Source: an uncultured Clostridia bacterium (GTDB lineage Bacteria > Bacillota > Clostridia > Christensenellales > Aristaeellaceae). Taken from it: a DNA stretch of 64,000 nt. The notes beneath the pieces were generated by a model that saw nothing but the letters and a program-made list of their open reading frames with translations, ran no database searches and was not told where the DNA came from. A program made the position numbers and the translations under genes. Location: assembly GCA_946408995.1 (NCBI GenBank), contig CAMJUL010000001.1:51926-115925 (forward strand), given 5' to 3'. Within the stretch, counting starts at the first letter, position 1. Every line of letters starts with the position of its first letter. Shown here in pieces: positions 8,352 to 17,206 of the stretch.

Positions 8352-8765
8352 ATGAATATCCTGATCGTCGACGGCCAGGGCGGCCGTCTTGGAAGGAAAC
8401 TGCTGGAGAGCATCCGGGAGGCCTGTCCCAAAGCACATCTTATGGCCGTCGGCACCAACAGCATCGCCACGCAGAATATGCTTACCAGCAATTGCGCGGA
8501 TCAGCTGGCCACGGGCGAAAATGCCCTGATCGTGGCCTGCCGCACGGCGCAAATCATCGTGGGTCCTTTTGGCATCGCCACGGCGGACGCCCTGCTGGGC
8601 GAAATCTCCCCTGCCATGGCCAATGCCGTTTCCTCCAGTCCAGCCTACCGGGTCCTGATCCCCATGAACCTGTGCAACACGTATATCGCCGGAGTCGTCA
8701 AGGGATCCGCTTCCATTCTGGAAGACGCCGTCCTGCACGTCCGGCACCTTATGGAGGAAAAATGA
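8352..8765 (+). CDS. DUF3842 family protein
   Basis: 137 residues. The N-terminal MNILIVDGQGGRLGRKLLE resembles the beta-alpha start of a Rossmann-like fold and is the signature of DUF3842, a small Firmicute family without an established activity. The remainder (IATQNMLTSNCADQLATGENALI, GPFGIATADALLGEISPAMA) is well conserved in the family. AAGGAGG precedes the ATG. The gene opens an operon whose next gene starts one base after its stop, so coupling is tight. Association with an ECF S component and LarC suggests a role in metal, cofactor or vitamin handling; that is inference only. Confidence 0.8.
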   Translation: MNILIVDGQGGRLGRKLLESIREACPKAHLMAVGTNSIATQNMLTSNCADQLATGENALIVACRTAQIIVGPFGIATADALLGEISPAMANAVSSSPAYRVLIPMNLCNTYIAGVVKGSASILEDAVLHVRHLMEEK

Positions 8766-8766
8766 G

Positions 8767-9333
8767 ATGACGAAAACCGATCCGCATTCCCCGCAGGCCG
8801 CGTCCCTTCAAACCCGGCGCCTGATTTTCGCCGCCCTGTTCCTGGCCATTGCGCTGGTGCTGCCTTTCCTGACCGGCCAGATCCCCCAAATCGGCTCCAT
8901 GCTCAGTCCCATGCACATCCCCGTGTTCCTTTGCGGCTTTATCTGCGGCTGGCCCTGGGGACTGGCCGTCGGCCTGCTCGCCCCGCTGCTGCGTTCCCTT
9001 TTGTTCGGCATGCCTGTACTTGTTCCCGGCGCCGTGGCCATGGCCTTTGAGCTGGCCGTATACGGCGGCCTTAGCGGATTCCTGCGGAAGGTCCTTCCGC
9101 GGAATGTGGCCTCCCTTTACGCTGCCCTGGTCCTTTCCATGATCGCAGGCCGCATCGTTTGGGGGATCGCCAGGGTCTCTCTCGCAGGAATGACCGGCAG
9201 CAGCTTTACCTGGGCCGCGTTCCTGGCAGGGGCCATTACCAATGCCGTCCCCGGCATCCTTCTGCACCTGGTCCTGATCCCGCCCCTGGTGATGGCCATG
9301 GAGCGAGCCGGATTGTCCCTGAACGACCGATAA
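8767..9333 (+). CDS. ECF transporter S component (substrate-binding membrane subunit)
   Basis: 188 residues with about six hydrophobic segments. The segment GSMLSPMHIPVFLCGFICGWPWGLAVGLLAPLLRSLLFGMP is characteristic of vitamin-type ECF S subunits, which bind the ligand and use a shared EcfA/A'/T module encoded elsewhere; no such module is present here. It begins immediately after the DUF3842 stop, with GGAGG in the upstream gene, and is followed 13 bases later by larC. The substrate is unknown. Because LarC belongs to the nickel-pincer cofactor pathway, whose precursor is nicotinic acid adenine dinucleotide, nicotinate or nickel are reasonable guesses, but other vitamins are equally possible. 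Confidence 0.82.
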   Translation: MTKTDPHSPQAASLQTRRLIFAALFLAIALVLPFLTGQIPQIGSMLSPMHIPVFLCGFICGWPWGLAVGLLAPLLRSLLFGMPVLVPGAVAMAFELAVYGGLSGFLRKVLPRNVASLYAALVLSMIAGRIVWGIARVSLAGMTGSSFTWAAFLAGAITNAVPGILLHLVLIPPLVMAMERAGLSLNDR

Positions 9334-9346
9334 TGGGAGGACATCC

Positions 9347-10627
9347 ATGAAGACCCTGTATCTGGAATGCACCATGGGAGCCGCGGGAGATATGCTGATG
9401 GCTGCCCTTTCCGAGCTGCTTCCCGATCCCCAGTCCTTTATCGACCGGATGAACGGACTAGGCCTTCCCGGTGTGCACCTTGATCGGGAAAAAGCCGTCA
9501 AGTGCGGCATCACCGGCACCCACATGCGGGTGACCGTCCATGGAGAGGAAGAGGAATCCGTGGACGAAAGCATAGATGCGCATGATCCTCACCATTCCCA
9601 TGTCCATCCTCATGATGCGCAGGACGATCCCGGGCATGGACGCGGGCACTTCCATGAGGAGGAGCATGGCCACGGGCATGAACATCCCCATCATCACCAT
9701 GCAGGCGTTTCCGACATCGAAGGAATCCTGGATTCCCTGGATATCTCCGATCGGGTAAAGGCCGACGCCAAGGCGGTGTACGCCCTGATCGCCGAGGCGG
9801 AAAGCCAGGTACACGGCCGTCCCGTCAGCGAGATCCACTTCCATGAAGTAGGAACCCTGGACGCCGTTGCCGATGTGGTGGGCGTCTGTATGCTGATGGA
9901 ACTTCTCGGTGCGGAGGAGATCGAAGCCTCCCCGGTGCACGTAGGCAGCGGCCAGGTCCATTGCATGCACGGCATCCTGCCCGTGCCTGCCCCCGCCACC
10001 GCCCTTCTTTTGAAAGGCATTCCCACCTACGGCGGAAAGGTGCCAGGCGAATTGTGCACCCCCACCGGGGCCGCCTTGCTGAGGCACTTCGTATCCCGCT
10101 TTGGCGACCGCCCCGTTATGGCCGTATCCGCCATCGGGTACGGCATGGGGAAAAAGGATTATCCCCAAGCCAACTGTCTGCGGGCTTTTCTGGGCGAAAG
10201 AGACGGCAAAACCGAGCAGATCACCCGGCTTGAATGCAACCTGGATGACATGACCGGAGAGGAGATCTCCTTTGCCATGGACCGGCTGTTCGAAAGTGGC
10301 GCCAGGGAAGTGTATACGCAACCCATCGGCATGAAAAAAAGCCGTCCCGGCGTGCTGCTCAGCGTCATCTGCCTGCCCGATGAGGCGGATTCCATGGCCC
10401 GGGTCATCATGAAGCACACCACCACGCTGGGCATCCGCCGGCAGGATATGGCCCGGTATGTACTGGACCGCCGGATCGAGGCTGTCCAAACCCCCTTGGG
10501 CCAGGTCCGGATCAAAACCGCCTCCGGCCTTGGTACGGAACGCCGGAAGGCGGAATACGATGATGTGTCCCGCATCGCCAGGGAACACGGATTGACCCTG
10601 CGGGACGTGCGCAGGGGGCTGGAATAA
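9347..10627 (+). CDS. larC: LarC: nickel-pincer cofactor nickel-insertion protein
   Basis: 426 residues. The N-terminal MKTLYLECTMGAAGDMLMAAL motif and the later EIHFHEVGTLDAVADVVGVC, PVPAPATALLLKGIP and CNLDDMTGEE segments match LarC across both its halves. LarC is a CTP-dependent enzyme that inserts nickel into the pyridinium-3,5-bisthiocarboxylic acid cofactor used by lactate racemase and relatives. Residues ~75-120 are extremely histidine-rich (HEHPHHHH and similar), consistent with metal binding. The protein is one continuous ORF, whereas in Lactiplantibacillus it is made by a programmed frameshift from larC1/larC2. No larA, larB or larE is in the window, so the pathway must be completed elsewhere. 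Cotranscribed with DUF3842, the ECF S protein and a kinase. Confidence 0.9.
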   Translation: MKTLYLECTMGAAGDMLMAALSELLPDPQSFIDRMNGLGLPGVHLDREKAVKCGITGTHMRVTVHGEEEESVDESIDAHDPHHSHVHPHDAQDDPGHGRGHFHEEEHGHGHEHPHHHHAGVSDIEGILDSLDISDRVKADAKAVYALIAEAESQVHGRPVSEIHFHEVGTLDAVADVVGVCMLMELLGAEEIEASPVHVGSGQVHCMHGILPVPAPATALLLKGIPTYGGKVPGELCTPTGAALLRHFVSRFGDRPVMAVSAIGYGMGKKDYPQANCLRAFLGERDGKTEQITRLECNLDDMTGEEISFAMDRLFESGAREVYTQPIGMKKSRPGVLLSVICLPDEADSMARVIMKHTTTLGIRRQDMARYVLDRRIEAVQTPLGQVRIKTASGLGTERRKAEYDDVSRIAREHGLTLRDVRRGLE

Positions 10628-10628
10628 C

Positions 10629-11681
10629 ATGTTCAACGAAGCCTTTGAACAGGAACTTTGCCGCTGCCTCTCCCTTGACACGCTCCTGCATCCCGTCAGG
10701 CTTGGACAGGACGGCGTCAAATTCGTTTTTCAGGCCATGCTGGGCATGGGGCATCTGCTCTCCTCCAGGGAGCAGGTCACAGCCCGAATCGCTTTGGAAA
10801 CCGAAGGCCTGTCCCCCGACATGGACGAGCCCCTGTTTGAACCCCTCAGCCCCGACTGGTGCAGGCTGAACCTGCGCAAGGCGCTCGCGCTTGGCATCCC
10901 GCCGCGAATTCTTGCGGGGATGATGCTGGCCTCCGTCAAAGAGCCCTCCTTTTCCCGGCAGGAGGCCGTGGATGCCTGCCAACGTTTGAAGGCTGCCGGC
11001 CTCCTTCCAGATGACACGGATCCCCGGGGCCTCCTGCAGGAAGGCTTCCTGCCCTCCCATTCGCCCGTTTACCGGGAGCAATACCATCCCGCCTATCGGG
11101 TGGTGGCCTCAGACTGGATGTCCCATATGGCGGCCATTTTGGCGATCCTTGAAAAGGACGGCGGAAGCGCTCCCCTCCTGATCACCCTGGACGGGCCCTG
11201 TGCCTCCGGCAAAACCACTCTGGCCAAAGCCCTTTCCGTGGTTCTTGATTGTCCGGTCATCCATACGGACGATTTTGTCATTCCCCACGCGCTCAAAACC
11301 CCGGAACGCCTCTCCGTTCCCGGCGGCAACTGTGATTCGGAGCGTCTTTTACAGGAGGTGATCCTGCCCTTCAAGCAGGGTCTGCCCGTGGTGTACCGTC
11401 CCTATGACTGTGCCGCCCGCCTTCCGGGACCCCAGACCGTGCTGTCCCCCTCCAGAACATTGATCGTGGAGGGAAGCTACAGCAGCCTGCCCCGGATCCG
11501 GGCCCACGCGGACGTCTGCCTGTTTCTGCAGGCCTCCCGGGACCTGAGGGAAAAACGGCTTCGGGAAAGGGAGTCCCCGGACGCTCTCCAAATGTTTTAC
11601 AGCCGCTGGATCCCCCTTGAAGACGCCTATTTTGAAGCCTTTCATCTCCCTGACGAAAAATGCGTCCTGCTCCGATCCTGA
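10629..11681 (+). CDS. Uridine kinase-like P-loop phosphotransferase with an unknown N-terminal domain
   Basis: 350 residues, starting one base after the larC stop. The C-terminal half (from about residue 175) is a uridine kinase-type P-loop NTPase: TLDGPCASGKTTLAKAL is the Walker A, HTDDF a likely Walker B-side or substrate motif, and LREKRLRERE the arginine-rich lid. The first ~170 residues are helical with conserved-looking tryptophans and do not match anything I recognise. The substrate need not be uridine; members of this superfamily phosphorylate nucleosides, pantothenate, phosphoribulose and others. The tight coupling to larC suggests involvement in cofactor metabolism, but that is inference. 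Confidence 0.72.
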   Translation: MFNEAFEQELCRCLSLDTLLHPVRLGQDGVKFVFQAMLGMGHLLSSREQVTARIALETEGLSPDMDEPLFEPLSPDWCRLNLRKALALGIPPRILAGMMLASVKEPSFSRQEAVDACQRLKAAGLLPDDTDPRGLLQEGFLPSHSPVYREQYHPAYRVVASDWMSHMAAILAILEKDGGSAPLLITLDGPCASGKTTLAKALSVVLDCPVIHTDDFVIPHALKTPERLSVPGGNCDSERLLQEVILPFKQGLPVVYRPYDCAARLPGPQTVLSPSRTLIVEGSYSSLPRIRAHADVCLFLQASRDLREKRLRERESPDALQMFYSRWIPLEDAYFEAFHLPDEKCVLLRS

Positions 11682-11686
11682 AAAAA

Positions 11687-11723
11687 CGCCGCACCGTCTC
11701 AGACAAGACCGTGCGGCGCTGTT
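11687..11723. terminator. Bidirectional terminator between the kinase and a convergent GH43 gene
   Basis: CGCCGCAC and GTGCGGCG form a perfect stem with an inner GTCT/AGAC-type extension, a run of A on one side and TGTTTT on the other. It lies in the 45-base gap between two convergent genes. Confidence 0.75.
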
Positions 11724-11726
11724 TTA

Positions 11727-13142
11727 TTATGCCAGGGTAAAACCGGCAAACTGCAGATGTCCCTCCCCCTCAAAGGTGAAATACAGGGACGAGATCCCCT
11801 CCTGTTTTGCAAGCTCCGCCCCGGTGTCATGCCAGACGTTGGCGTATCCCACCGGAATACAGGCCAGCGTTTCCCCTCTCCAGGCGTTTTTGACCCGCAG
11901 GACGCCGTTGGCATACCCCCTTGTCCGGACAGTCACGCTGCGGGTCCCGGTCAGGTCGAAATACCTGAAGCCCGCCGTGGCAGAATTCCGCATGTTGGCG
12001 ATATATCCGATGCCGTGTCCCCCCGGCTCGATCTCCTGGGTGATTTTGGGAAATCTGTCGTCCATCCATCCGGACCAGGGCACATAGACCACCGGCGTAT
12101 CCGTAAACAAATGACAGGCCAGGTATGCCGGAATCCATCCCATGCCCTTCAGGGGCTTCATGCTGCAGCAGGAGGTCAGTTCCGCTTGCCGGATGGCACC
12201 GTCCTTCAGAAAAGTCAGTTTTTCAAAGCATCCCTGTCTGGAATAATTGGTGCCGTTGGTATGCCGGTGATAGAAGATATACCAATCCTCCCCGATTTTT
12301 TCCATGCTGCCGTGGTTGTTGGCGGTATAATACATGGGCATGGAGGCCGGCTTGTAGCTGTCAATCCCCAGATCACATCCGGAAATGATGACTCCGCCAT
12401 AGGAAAAGGGCCCCAAAGGCGATTTTCCCGTAGCATAGCAAAGCTCGTGAAACTGAATGGATGAATAGATAAAATAGTAGGTGTCTTCCCGCTTGCGGAT
12501 GGAGGGCGCCTCAAAAAAGGCATGCCCCTCATATCCGGTCCCCTCCGCGTACATGACCCCTGGAGCAATGAACCGGGGAGCCTCCTCCACGGTCAGCATA
12601 TCCGACCCAAGAACGGTGCACATGGCCCCATGACGGCTCAAGTCTCCCTGCCCGCAGAATCCGGTATAAAGATACGTCCGGCCCGCCTCACACAGCACAC
12701 CCGGGTCAAACTGGGGCTCATCTCCCTCCCGCTCCCCAAGGCGGGTCCCGTCCGGATAATGCACATACCCAAGAAAGCGGTATTGCCCGGCAGGTTCATC
12801 GCAGACCGCGACGGACACAACGCCCCATTTGCTCAGCACGTAATACAAATAATACCGCCCGTCCGGTCCCACCGCTACGTCCGGCGCGTACAGGTTTCCC
12901 TGCAGATCCCCATTCCCTGGATCCTGGTCCTTGCGGTAGATGACCCCCTCGCAGCGCCAGTTCCCAAGGTCATCCACCGGCGCAGACCAGCTTACATAGT
13001 CCCCGGGGCAGTACACATCGCCGCCGAACCGGTCATGAGACCCGTAGACGTAGACCCTGTCCCCGAATACATACGGTTCTCCGTCCGGCACGTATTCCCA
13101 ATTGGGCAGATAGGGATTGACGGCCTGCGGCTTTTCACGCAT
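11727..13142 (-). CDS. GH43 family glycoside hydrolase (second paralogue)
   Basis: 471 residues, no signal peptide. It shares the whole architecture of the GH43 at 726-2192: NPYLPNWEYVPDGEPY near the N-terminus, YAPDVAVGPDGRYYLYY (candidate modulating Asp), FFEAPSIRKREDTYYFIYSS (candidate acid Glu) and a C-terminal beta domain with VTVRTRGYANG. ATG 13142 has AAAGGAGG nine bases upstream; the extra 20 codons in the track are upstream sequence. Its start overlaps the end of the GDPD gene by eight bases, indicating translational coupling. Its location apart from the sugar operons suggests a separately regulated arabinosidase or xylosidase; linkage specificity unknown. Confidence 0.82.
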   Translation of the reverse strand: MREKPQAVNPYLPNWEYVPDGEPYVFGDRVYVYGSHDRFGGDVYCPGDYVSWSAPVDDLGNWRCEGVIYRKDQDPGNGDLQGNLYAPDVAVGPDGRYYLYYVLSKWGVVSVAVCDEPAGQYRFLGYVHYPDGTRLGEREGDEPQFDPGVLCEAGRTYLYTGFCGQGDLSRHGAMCTVLGSDMLTVEEAPRFIAPGVMYAEGTGYEGHAFFEAPSIRKREDTYYFIYSSIQFHELCYATGKSPLGPFSYGGVIISGCDLGIDSYKPASMPMYYTANNHGSMEKIGEDWYIFYHRHTNGTNYSRQGCFEKLTFLKDGAIRQAELTSCCSMKPLKGMGWIPAYLACHLFTDTPVVYVPWSGWMDDRFPKITQEIEPGGHGIGYIANMRNSATAGFRYFDLTGTRSVTVRTRGYANGVLRVKNAWRGETLACIPVGYANVWHDTGAELAKQEGISSLYFTFEGEGHLQFAGFTLA

Positions 13143-13908
13143 GTTCTTCTCCTCCTTTGTTCCGGCGTCCCTGTCCCCCTTCAGGCGGGACGCAGTGTTC
13201 AAAAATAAGGGCGTCCCAGTTTCCCGCGTCCGCCGCCGCCGATTTGGACGTCCATCCGATCAGCGCTGTTCCCTTTTGACGCATGCGCTCCACCGTTCTG
13301 GGCACAGGTCCGATGCGATAGGCGATAAAATCCGGCTTTGTCAGGAAAGAAAGGCGGCATTTCGCAAGCAATCGGGCAGGGAGACGCGGCAGAGGATAGT
13401 TTTCCTCAGGCTGAGCAAGCTGTCCCCGAACGATCTTCGGTGCATTCCTTCTGAACCAGTAAACGATGCGCGGATCGAAGGATTCCACACAGTACATTCC
13501 GGACCAGTCACGCAGGATGGACAGGGTCTTTTGACACAGCTCCCGATTGCGCGGACCGGTTTTCAATTCCACGATCAGTGGGCCAGACCCTTTGGAAAGG
13601 ATTTCCAGTGCCTCCGTAAACAGGGGCACCTTTTCCTGCGTGTTCAGAAGACGTTTTTTCCTGATTTCCGAAAGCGGGTATTCCCACACCTTGCCCTCCA
13701 CGCCGCACATCCGCTGCAGGGAATCGTCATGGAACACCACGACCTGCCCGTCCAAAGTCAGCTGTACATCCAGTTCAACCCCATACCCCTGCTCCACCGC
13801 CTTGCGGAACGCGGCCAGGGAGTTTTCCGGGATGCTACCTTCCCGGTCATGCAGGCCTCTGTGGGCGTAAAAGACATTGCAAAAATCGGCTTTTGTAAAA
13901 GTCCTCAA
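13135..13908 (-). CDS. Glycerophosphodiester phosphodiesterase (GDPD family)
   Basis: 257 residues. The N-terminal FYAHRGLHDREGSIPENSLAAFRKAVEQGYGVELDVQLTLDG contains the HR, E-N and E-x-D catalytic and metal-binding residues of GDPD TIM barrels, followed by VVVFHDDSLQRMCG with the second catalytic His. It hydrolyses glycerophosphodiesters to glycerol-3-phosphate and an alcohol. No signal peptide, so cytoplasmic. The start codon is TTG, supported by GGAGGTG eight bases upstream. It overlaps the downstream GH43 start by eight bases, an odd pairing that may reflect polarity rather than shared function. Confidence 0.88.
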   Translation of the reverse strand: MRTFTKADFCNVFYAHRGLHDREGSIPENSLAAFRKAVEQGYGVELDVQLTLDGQVVVFHDDSLQRMCGVEGKVWEYPLSEIRKKRLLNTQEKVPLFTEALEILSKGSGPLIVELKTGPRNRELCQKTLSILRDWSGMYCVESFDPRIVYWFRRNAPKIVRGQLAQPEENYPLPRLPARLLAKCRLSFLTKPDFIAYRIGPVPRTVERMRQKGTALIGWTSKSAAADAGNWDALIFEHCVPPEGGQGRRNKGGEEHA

Positions 13909-14265
13909 CGTTCGTTCACCTCCGGACGAAGCAGACTGGGAAGAACCGGTACGGTTGCGTATCTCCCTGCCCGATCAGACATCCCGTCCTCGTATCGTTC
14001 TTTCTTTTTCACCATCATACGCCAGACCCGGCGCCATTTCAATCCCCATTTTACGCCATAAAGCAGCGGTTGAACCCTTTCCGTTCAAAAAGCCGGGCCG
14101 TTCAGGCAGGCTCCGCAACACAGTATTCGTCTCCATGAAACAATTCTCCCTGCAACAGAAAATTCAAAGTTAGGTTCTTGCCGTTCGAAAGAACAGCTTC
14201 CGGGTTTCCAGTTTGTCATTTGCCAGACAAATCCCGTTTTGTCAAGCCGCAAAGCCCGCGGGCAT
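13909..14265. other. Intergenic region without a supported gene
   Basis: About 357 bases between the GDPD and transglutaminase-like genes. The short ORFs listed here are shadows. A small perfect palindrome, GCCCGCGGGC (near 14254), lies just after the transglutaminase stop and may help termination; nothing else was recognised. Confidence 0.4.
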
Positions 14266-15393
14266 TCAGTACCCGGTATAGTCAAAATCGAGTACATCCC
14301 TTTCCCCCTCCTCCGTAAACTTCCAGCACCGCAAGAGATTCTCCCGCGGGGAAAAGTCCTCAAGCCGCCGTTCCCACAAAACCGCAAACCGGTCATCATC
14401 GGCTGTGTAATCGGGGTGCGGGTGATCCTGCGAATAATTGCTGACAAAGATGAAGCCCTCCGGATCGTACCCGGTTGCCTCCCGCCGCCCATCCGTCATC
14501 ATGAAATAGGCCAGCGACCTCCCCGTATCCAACGCGAAGGTCGGGTCCACATGGTAATTGACCCCGTTGATCCTCACACAGCTCCACTCATGGGCGCCGC
14601 CCATCACGTTGGCCGCGTCCACCCCCGCCTGCATCAGCAGATACGAATACGCCCGGGCGATCTCAAAGCAGATGCCCATGCCTGTCCTGAACAGGCGATA
14701 GGGGGTGGTGTAGTCCGCGTAGGTTTCATATATCTTCCGCTCGGTTTCATAATCGTACTGATAGGTGCGCGAGAAGTAATCGTACAGGGCCAGCGCCTTT
14801 TCAAAATCCGAATCCGCACCCTCCAGCGCCTCGTTCAGGATGTCTTCCACCTGCCGCGCGAATTCCCCGATCCGCCGGGCGGCTTCCTTACGCGGCACCA
14901 GATAGGTAAAGCTTGCTACGCCGTCAATGACGGAATGCTCCCGGTCATTCGCATAGTCGATCAGCTCCGTCAGCACCGGAAAGCACCGGATGGGGAACTG
15001 CCCCATCACCCAGTCGTATGTGTGCTGGTCCGGGCAGGCAAAGGTATCTTCCCCCGCCATGACCGCGTCCACAAGGTGAAACCAGGCTTCGCACATGGTT
15101 TCGCCGAACACCTCTTCCATATAGGCGGAGCAGACCTTCGGCTGGAAATCATAGCCGCCCTGCCGCGCGGATGTATCCCCTGTTTTCCGTGCTGCCGTTT
15201 CCGTGTCCGTTGTTTCCGGCACCGCTGATTTCTGCCCCGGGGCATCCGGCAAATCAGGTGCTTCCGTTCCTTCCGTTTCAGTGATCCCAGCGCTGCCCGT
15301 CCCCTCCGGCACACAGGCTTCTCCCAGGGCACTGCCCTGAAGCATCACAAATGCCGTGAACACGGCGATCCATCTGATCAGGTATTTCCTCAT
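14266..15393 (-). CDS. Exported transglutaminase-like (cysteine protease fold) protein
   Basis: 375 residues with a signal peptide (RWIAVFTAFVMLQGSALG), then a ~50-residue low-complexity linker rich in Thr, Glu and Pro. The C-terminal half is a transglutaminase-core domain: TGMGICFEIARAYSYLLMQAGV with the nucleophilic Cys, GAHEWSCVRINGVNYHVDPTF with the His and Asp of the triad. Bacterial members usually act as peptidases or peptide hydrolases at the cell surface rather than cross-linkers. The GNAT gene ends 56 bases upstream on the same strand. Target unknown. Confidence 0.8.
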   Translation of the reverse strand: MRKYLIRWIAVFTAFVMLQGSALGEACVPEGTGSAGITETEGTEAPDLPDAPGQKSAVPETTDTETAARKTGDTSARQGGYDFQPKVCSAYMEEVFGETMCEAWFHLVDAVMAGEDTFACPDQHTYDWVMGQFPIRCFPVLTELIDYANDREHSVIDGVASFTYLVPRKEAARRIGEFARQVEDILNEALEGADSDFEKALALYDYFSRTYQYDYETERKIYETYADYTTPYRLFRTGMGICFEIARAYSYLLMQAGVDAANVMGGAHEWSCVRINGVNYHVDPTFALDTGRSLAYFMMTDGRREATGYDPEGFIFVSNYSQDHPHPDYTADDDRFAVLWERRLEDFSPRENLLRCWKFTEEGERDVLDFDYTGY

Positions 15394-15448
15394 TACTCTG
15401 TATACGTCTCCTTGTTTTTGAATACATGGCGATGATCAATTGTTCCTT

Positions 15449-15913
15449 TTACAGCCGCTTGCGCAGCCAGATCTTTTCCTCTGTCCGGCCTTCTTCTGTA
15501 AATCCATGGCGCAGGAACAGCCTGACGGCCGGATTGTCAGCGGCAATGTCATCACACAGAACAGCAACGCCGTTTTCCTTCGCAGCCGCACACAGCAGAT
15601 CCAGCGCTTCCCCGCCATATCCTTTTCCTCTGCGGGGCGCATAGATGATGACGTTCGCGATCTCGTGCCCGGTTCCATCATCATGGTGATACGCAATTTC
15701 GCCGACGAATTGTCCGTCTTCGTCTTTCAGGTATCTGTAATATCTTTTGCCCTCGTGGTTGATCACCCAATGATCATACCAGCCAGCCCATTTTTCTTTG
15801 GGCCATTGGATGGTACCGCCCCATGCATGATTATAGGACATGGTGTCCTCATCGGCCAGCATCATCTGCCGGAAATACAGCTCTTCAAACTTTGGTTCGT
15901 AAAGCGTCAGCAT
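15449..15913 (-). CDS. GNAT family N-acetyltransferase
   Basis: 154 residues. The acetyl-CoA-binding core is visible as GHEIANVIIYAPRRGKGYGGEALDLLCAAAKENGV (the R-x-x-G-x-G/A loop) followed by DNPAVRLFLRHGFTEEG, the usual C-terminal GNAT strand. The N-terminal WGGTIQWPKEKWAGWYDHWV is specific to a small Clostridial subgroup. ATG 15913 is preceded by GGGAGAAAGG. Substrate unknown. The gene borders a decayed region containing a second, broken GNAT. Confidence 0.85.
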   Translation of the reverse strand: MLTLYEPKFEELYFRQMMLADEDTMSYNHAWGGTIQWPKEKWAGWYDHWVINHEGKRYYRYLKDEDGQFVGEIAYHHDDGTGHEIANVIIYAPRRGKGYGGEALDLLCAAAKENGVAVLCDDIAADNPAVRLFLRHGFTEEGRTEEKIWLRKRL

Positions 15914-16004
15914 ATGCCTTTCTCCCGCAGCTCCCGATGGAATGCTATCCGGACAAACCGGATTTCACCATATGCAAATTCAATTTCATCCAATGCCGAC
16001 GGGC

Positions 16005-16295
16005 TCATCTTCTGTCAGCATAAAGAATGTACTTCCGCAGTTCATTACTCTGGTTATACCCCTGCTGTCTTTCGGGTGTGTGCGTTTCGACATAATCGGG
16101 TGGGCAGAATGAACGCTGTGATTCTTCCCATGCCGCTGAATGGATCACCGCGGCCTGATGCAGGTTCGTTTTGTCCACAGCTGCGATCCTGTTATCCTCC
16201 GCAAATACCGGTTTCTGTTCATCGCTTTCGAACCGGAAAAGACATTTAATCCTTTCCGGTTTTGGAACAGGAAAAATCACATACAGCGCCTGCAA
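16005..16295 (-). pseudogene. Remnant of a second GNAT acetyltransferase
   Basis: The ORF contains AAVDKTNLHQAAVIHSAAW and SFCPPDYVETHTPERQQ, which match the N-terminal ~60 residues of a GNAT group (IHS-W-ES motif), but the acetyl-CoA-binding half is missing and the ORF ends after about 96 codons. Its first part overlaps, in another frame, the truncated methyltransferase gene. It appears to be a decay product rather than a functional gene. Confidence 0.5.
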
Positions 16296-16722
16296 GCGGA
16301 ATACTGTTCTCTTTCATGGCTTCATCGATTGCCTTGTGAATCTCTTCCTGATCATACAGATGATACAGCGGTCCCAATACGAGCGTGATATCAAAGGTTT
16401 GATCGGCAAACCCGCTCAAATCCGTGGCATCTCCCTGAATCTCCTGCAGCTTCTCAATCCCTGTGCTGTTCTTTTGCAGGATGGAGAAATTGCTTTCTAC
16501 CAGTTCGATGGCCATCATCCGGAAGCCTTCCTGGGCTAACGCGATGGAATACCTGCCCGTTCCGGCACCGACCTCAAGCGCACGGCAGCCAGGGCCCACG
16601 TAACGATGGATATAGCGCATGGTCACCGCGTATCCCAGCTGCCCATGCCTGCTTCTTTCCAGCCTGGTGCCCTCATCAGCCTGATCATAAAACCCACGGA
16701 TGATCTCCATTCTTGTGCCCAT
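16246..16722 (-). pseudogene. Truncated SAM-dependent methyltransferase
   Basis: ATG 16722 with AGGAGA seven bases upstream opens a class I methyltransferase: RALEVGAGTGRYSIALA is motif I, IELVESN motif II and DITLVLGPLYHLYD motif IV. Relatives of this family are usually ~250 residues, but this one ends at ~158 after KAIDEAMKEN, where the sequence stops resembling a methyltransferase and runs into the GNAT remnant. The N-terminal half is well preserved, so the truncation seems recent. Confidence 0.6.
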
Positions 16723-17029
16723 CGTTTGTTCTCCTAAACAGTAATCCCGGCCATCTGACAGTGGGGGCATTATCAATATTCCCCTTCCATCAAATCCCGG
16801 ATTCCGGTTGACCGGATTTGCTGCAAATACGGTACCATAAAACAGGCGACTCTGAAAGTGATTATTCGTTCTGCAGGCTGATAATCCTGCATAGACAGAA
16901 TCGGCCCCACTGTATCATTTCCCCGGTTGCGTAAAAAAGTGAATGCAAAAAAGAACCGCTGGTATAGTCTTCCAGCGGCAGCTTTGTTTACAGCGTATTG
17001 ATGCCTTTCTCCCATGGGTATTTCTTCAG

Positions 17030-17181
17030 CCCGGATGCTGCTCCTTCAGGTATTCCCTGTGCATCCGTCCCCTTCCTCAAATGGGACGCTGATCAGCTTA
17101 CTCAATCATCAGGTTCAGATAGTACATACCGTCCTTGCTCAAGGTACAGGTGCCGCCACGTTCTTCAAACAGAAATTTCAT
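17030..17181 (-). pseudogene. Degenerate TnpV-like transposon gene
   Basis: From ATG 17181 the minus strand reads MKFLFEERGGTCT then a stop after 27 codons; shortly after, in another frame, comes MHREYLKEQHPG. Both pieces resemble the N-terminus and the YGxMRxEYLKEH segment of TnpV proteins such as the intact one at 63344-63694. It is too short for the ORF track. It suggests that an element related to the one on the right once sat here. Confidence 0.42.
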
Positions 17182-17206
17182 TGTGTTTTTCTCCCGTAAT
17201 TCAGGA

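Noticed and set aside
9347-10627. LarC1/LarC2 programmed frameshift
   Set aside because: The ORF is continuous over both LarC halves, so no frameshift is needed here.
16773-17015. 80-residue minus-strand ORF in the decayed region
   Set aside because: No recognisable motif; overlaps remnants and looks like degenerate sequence.
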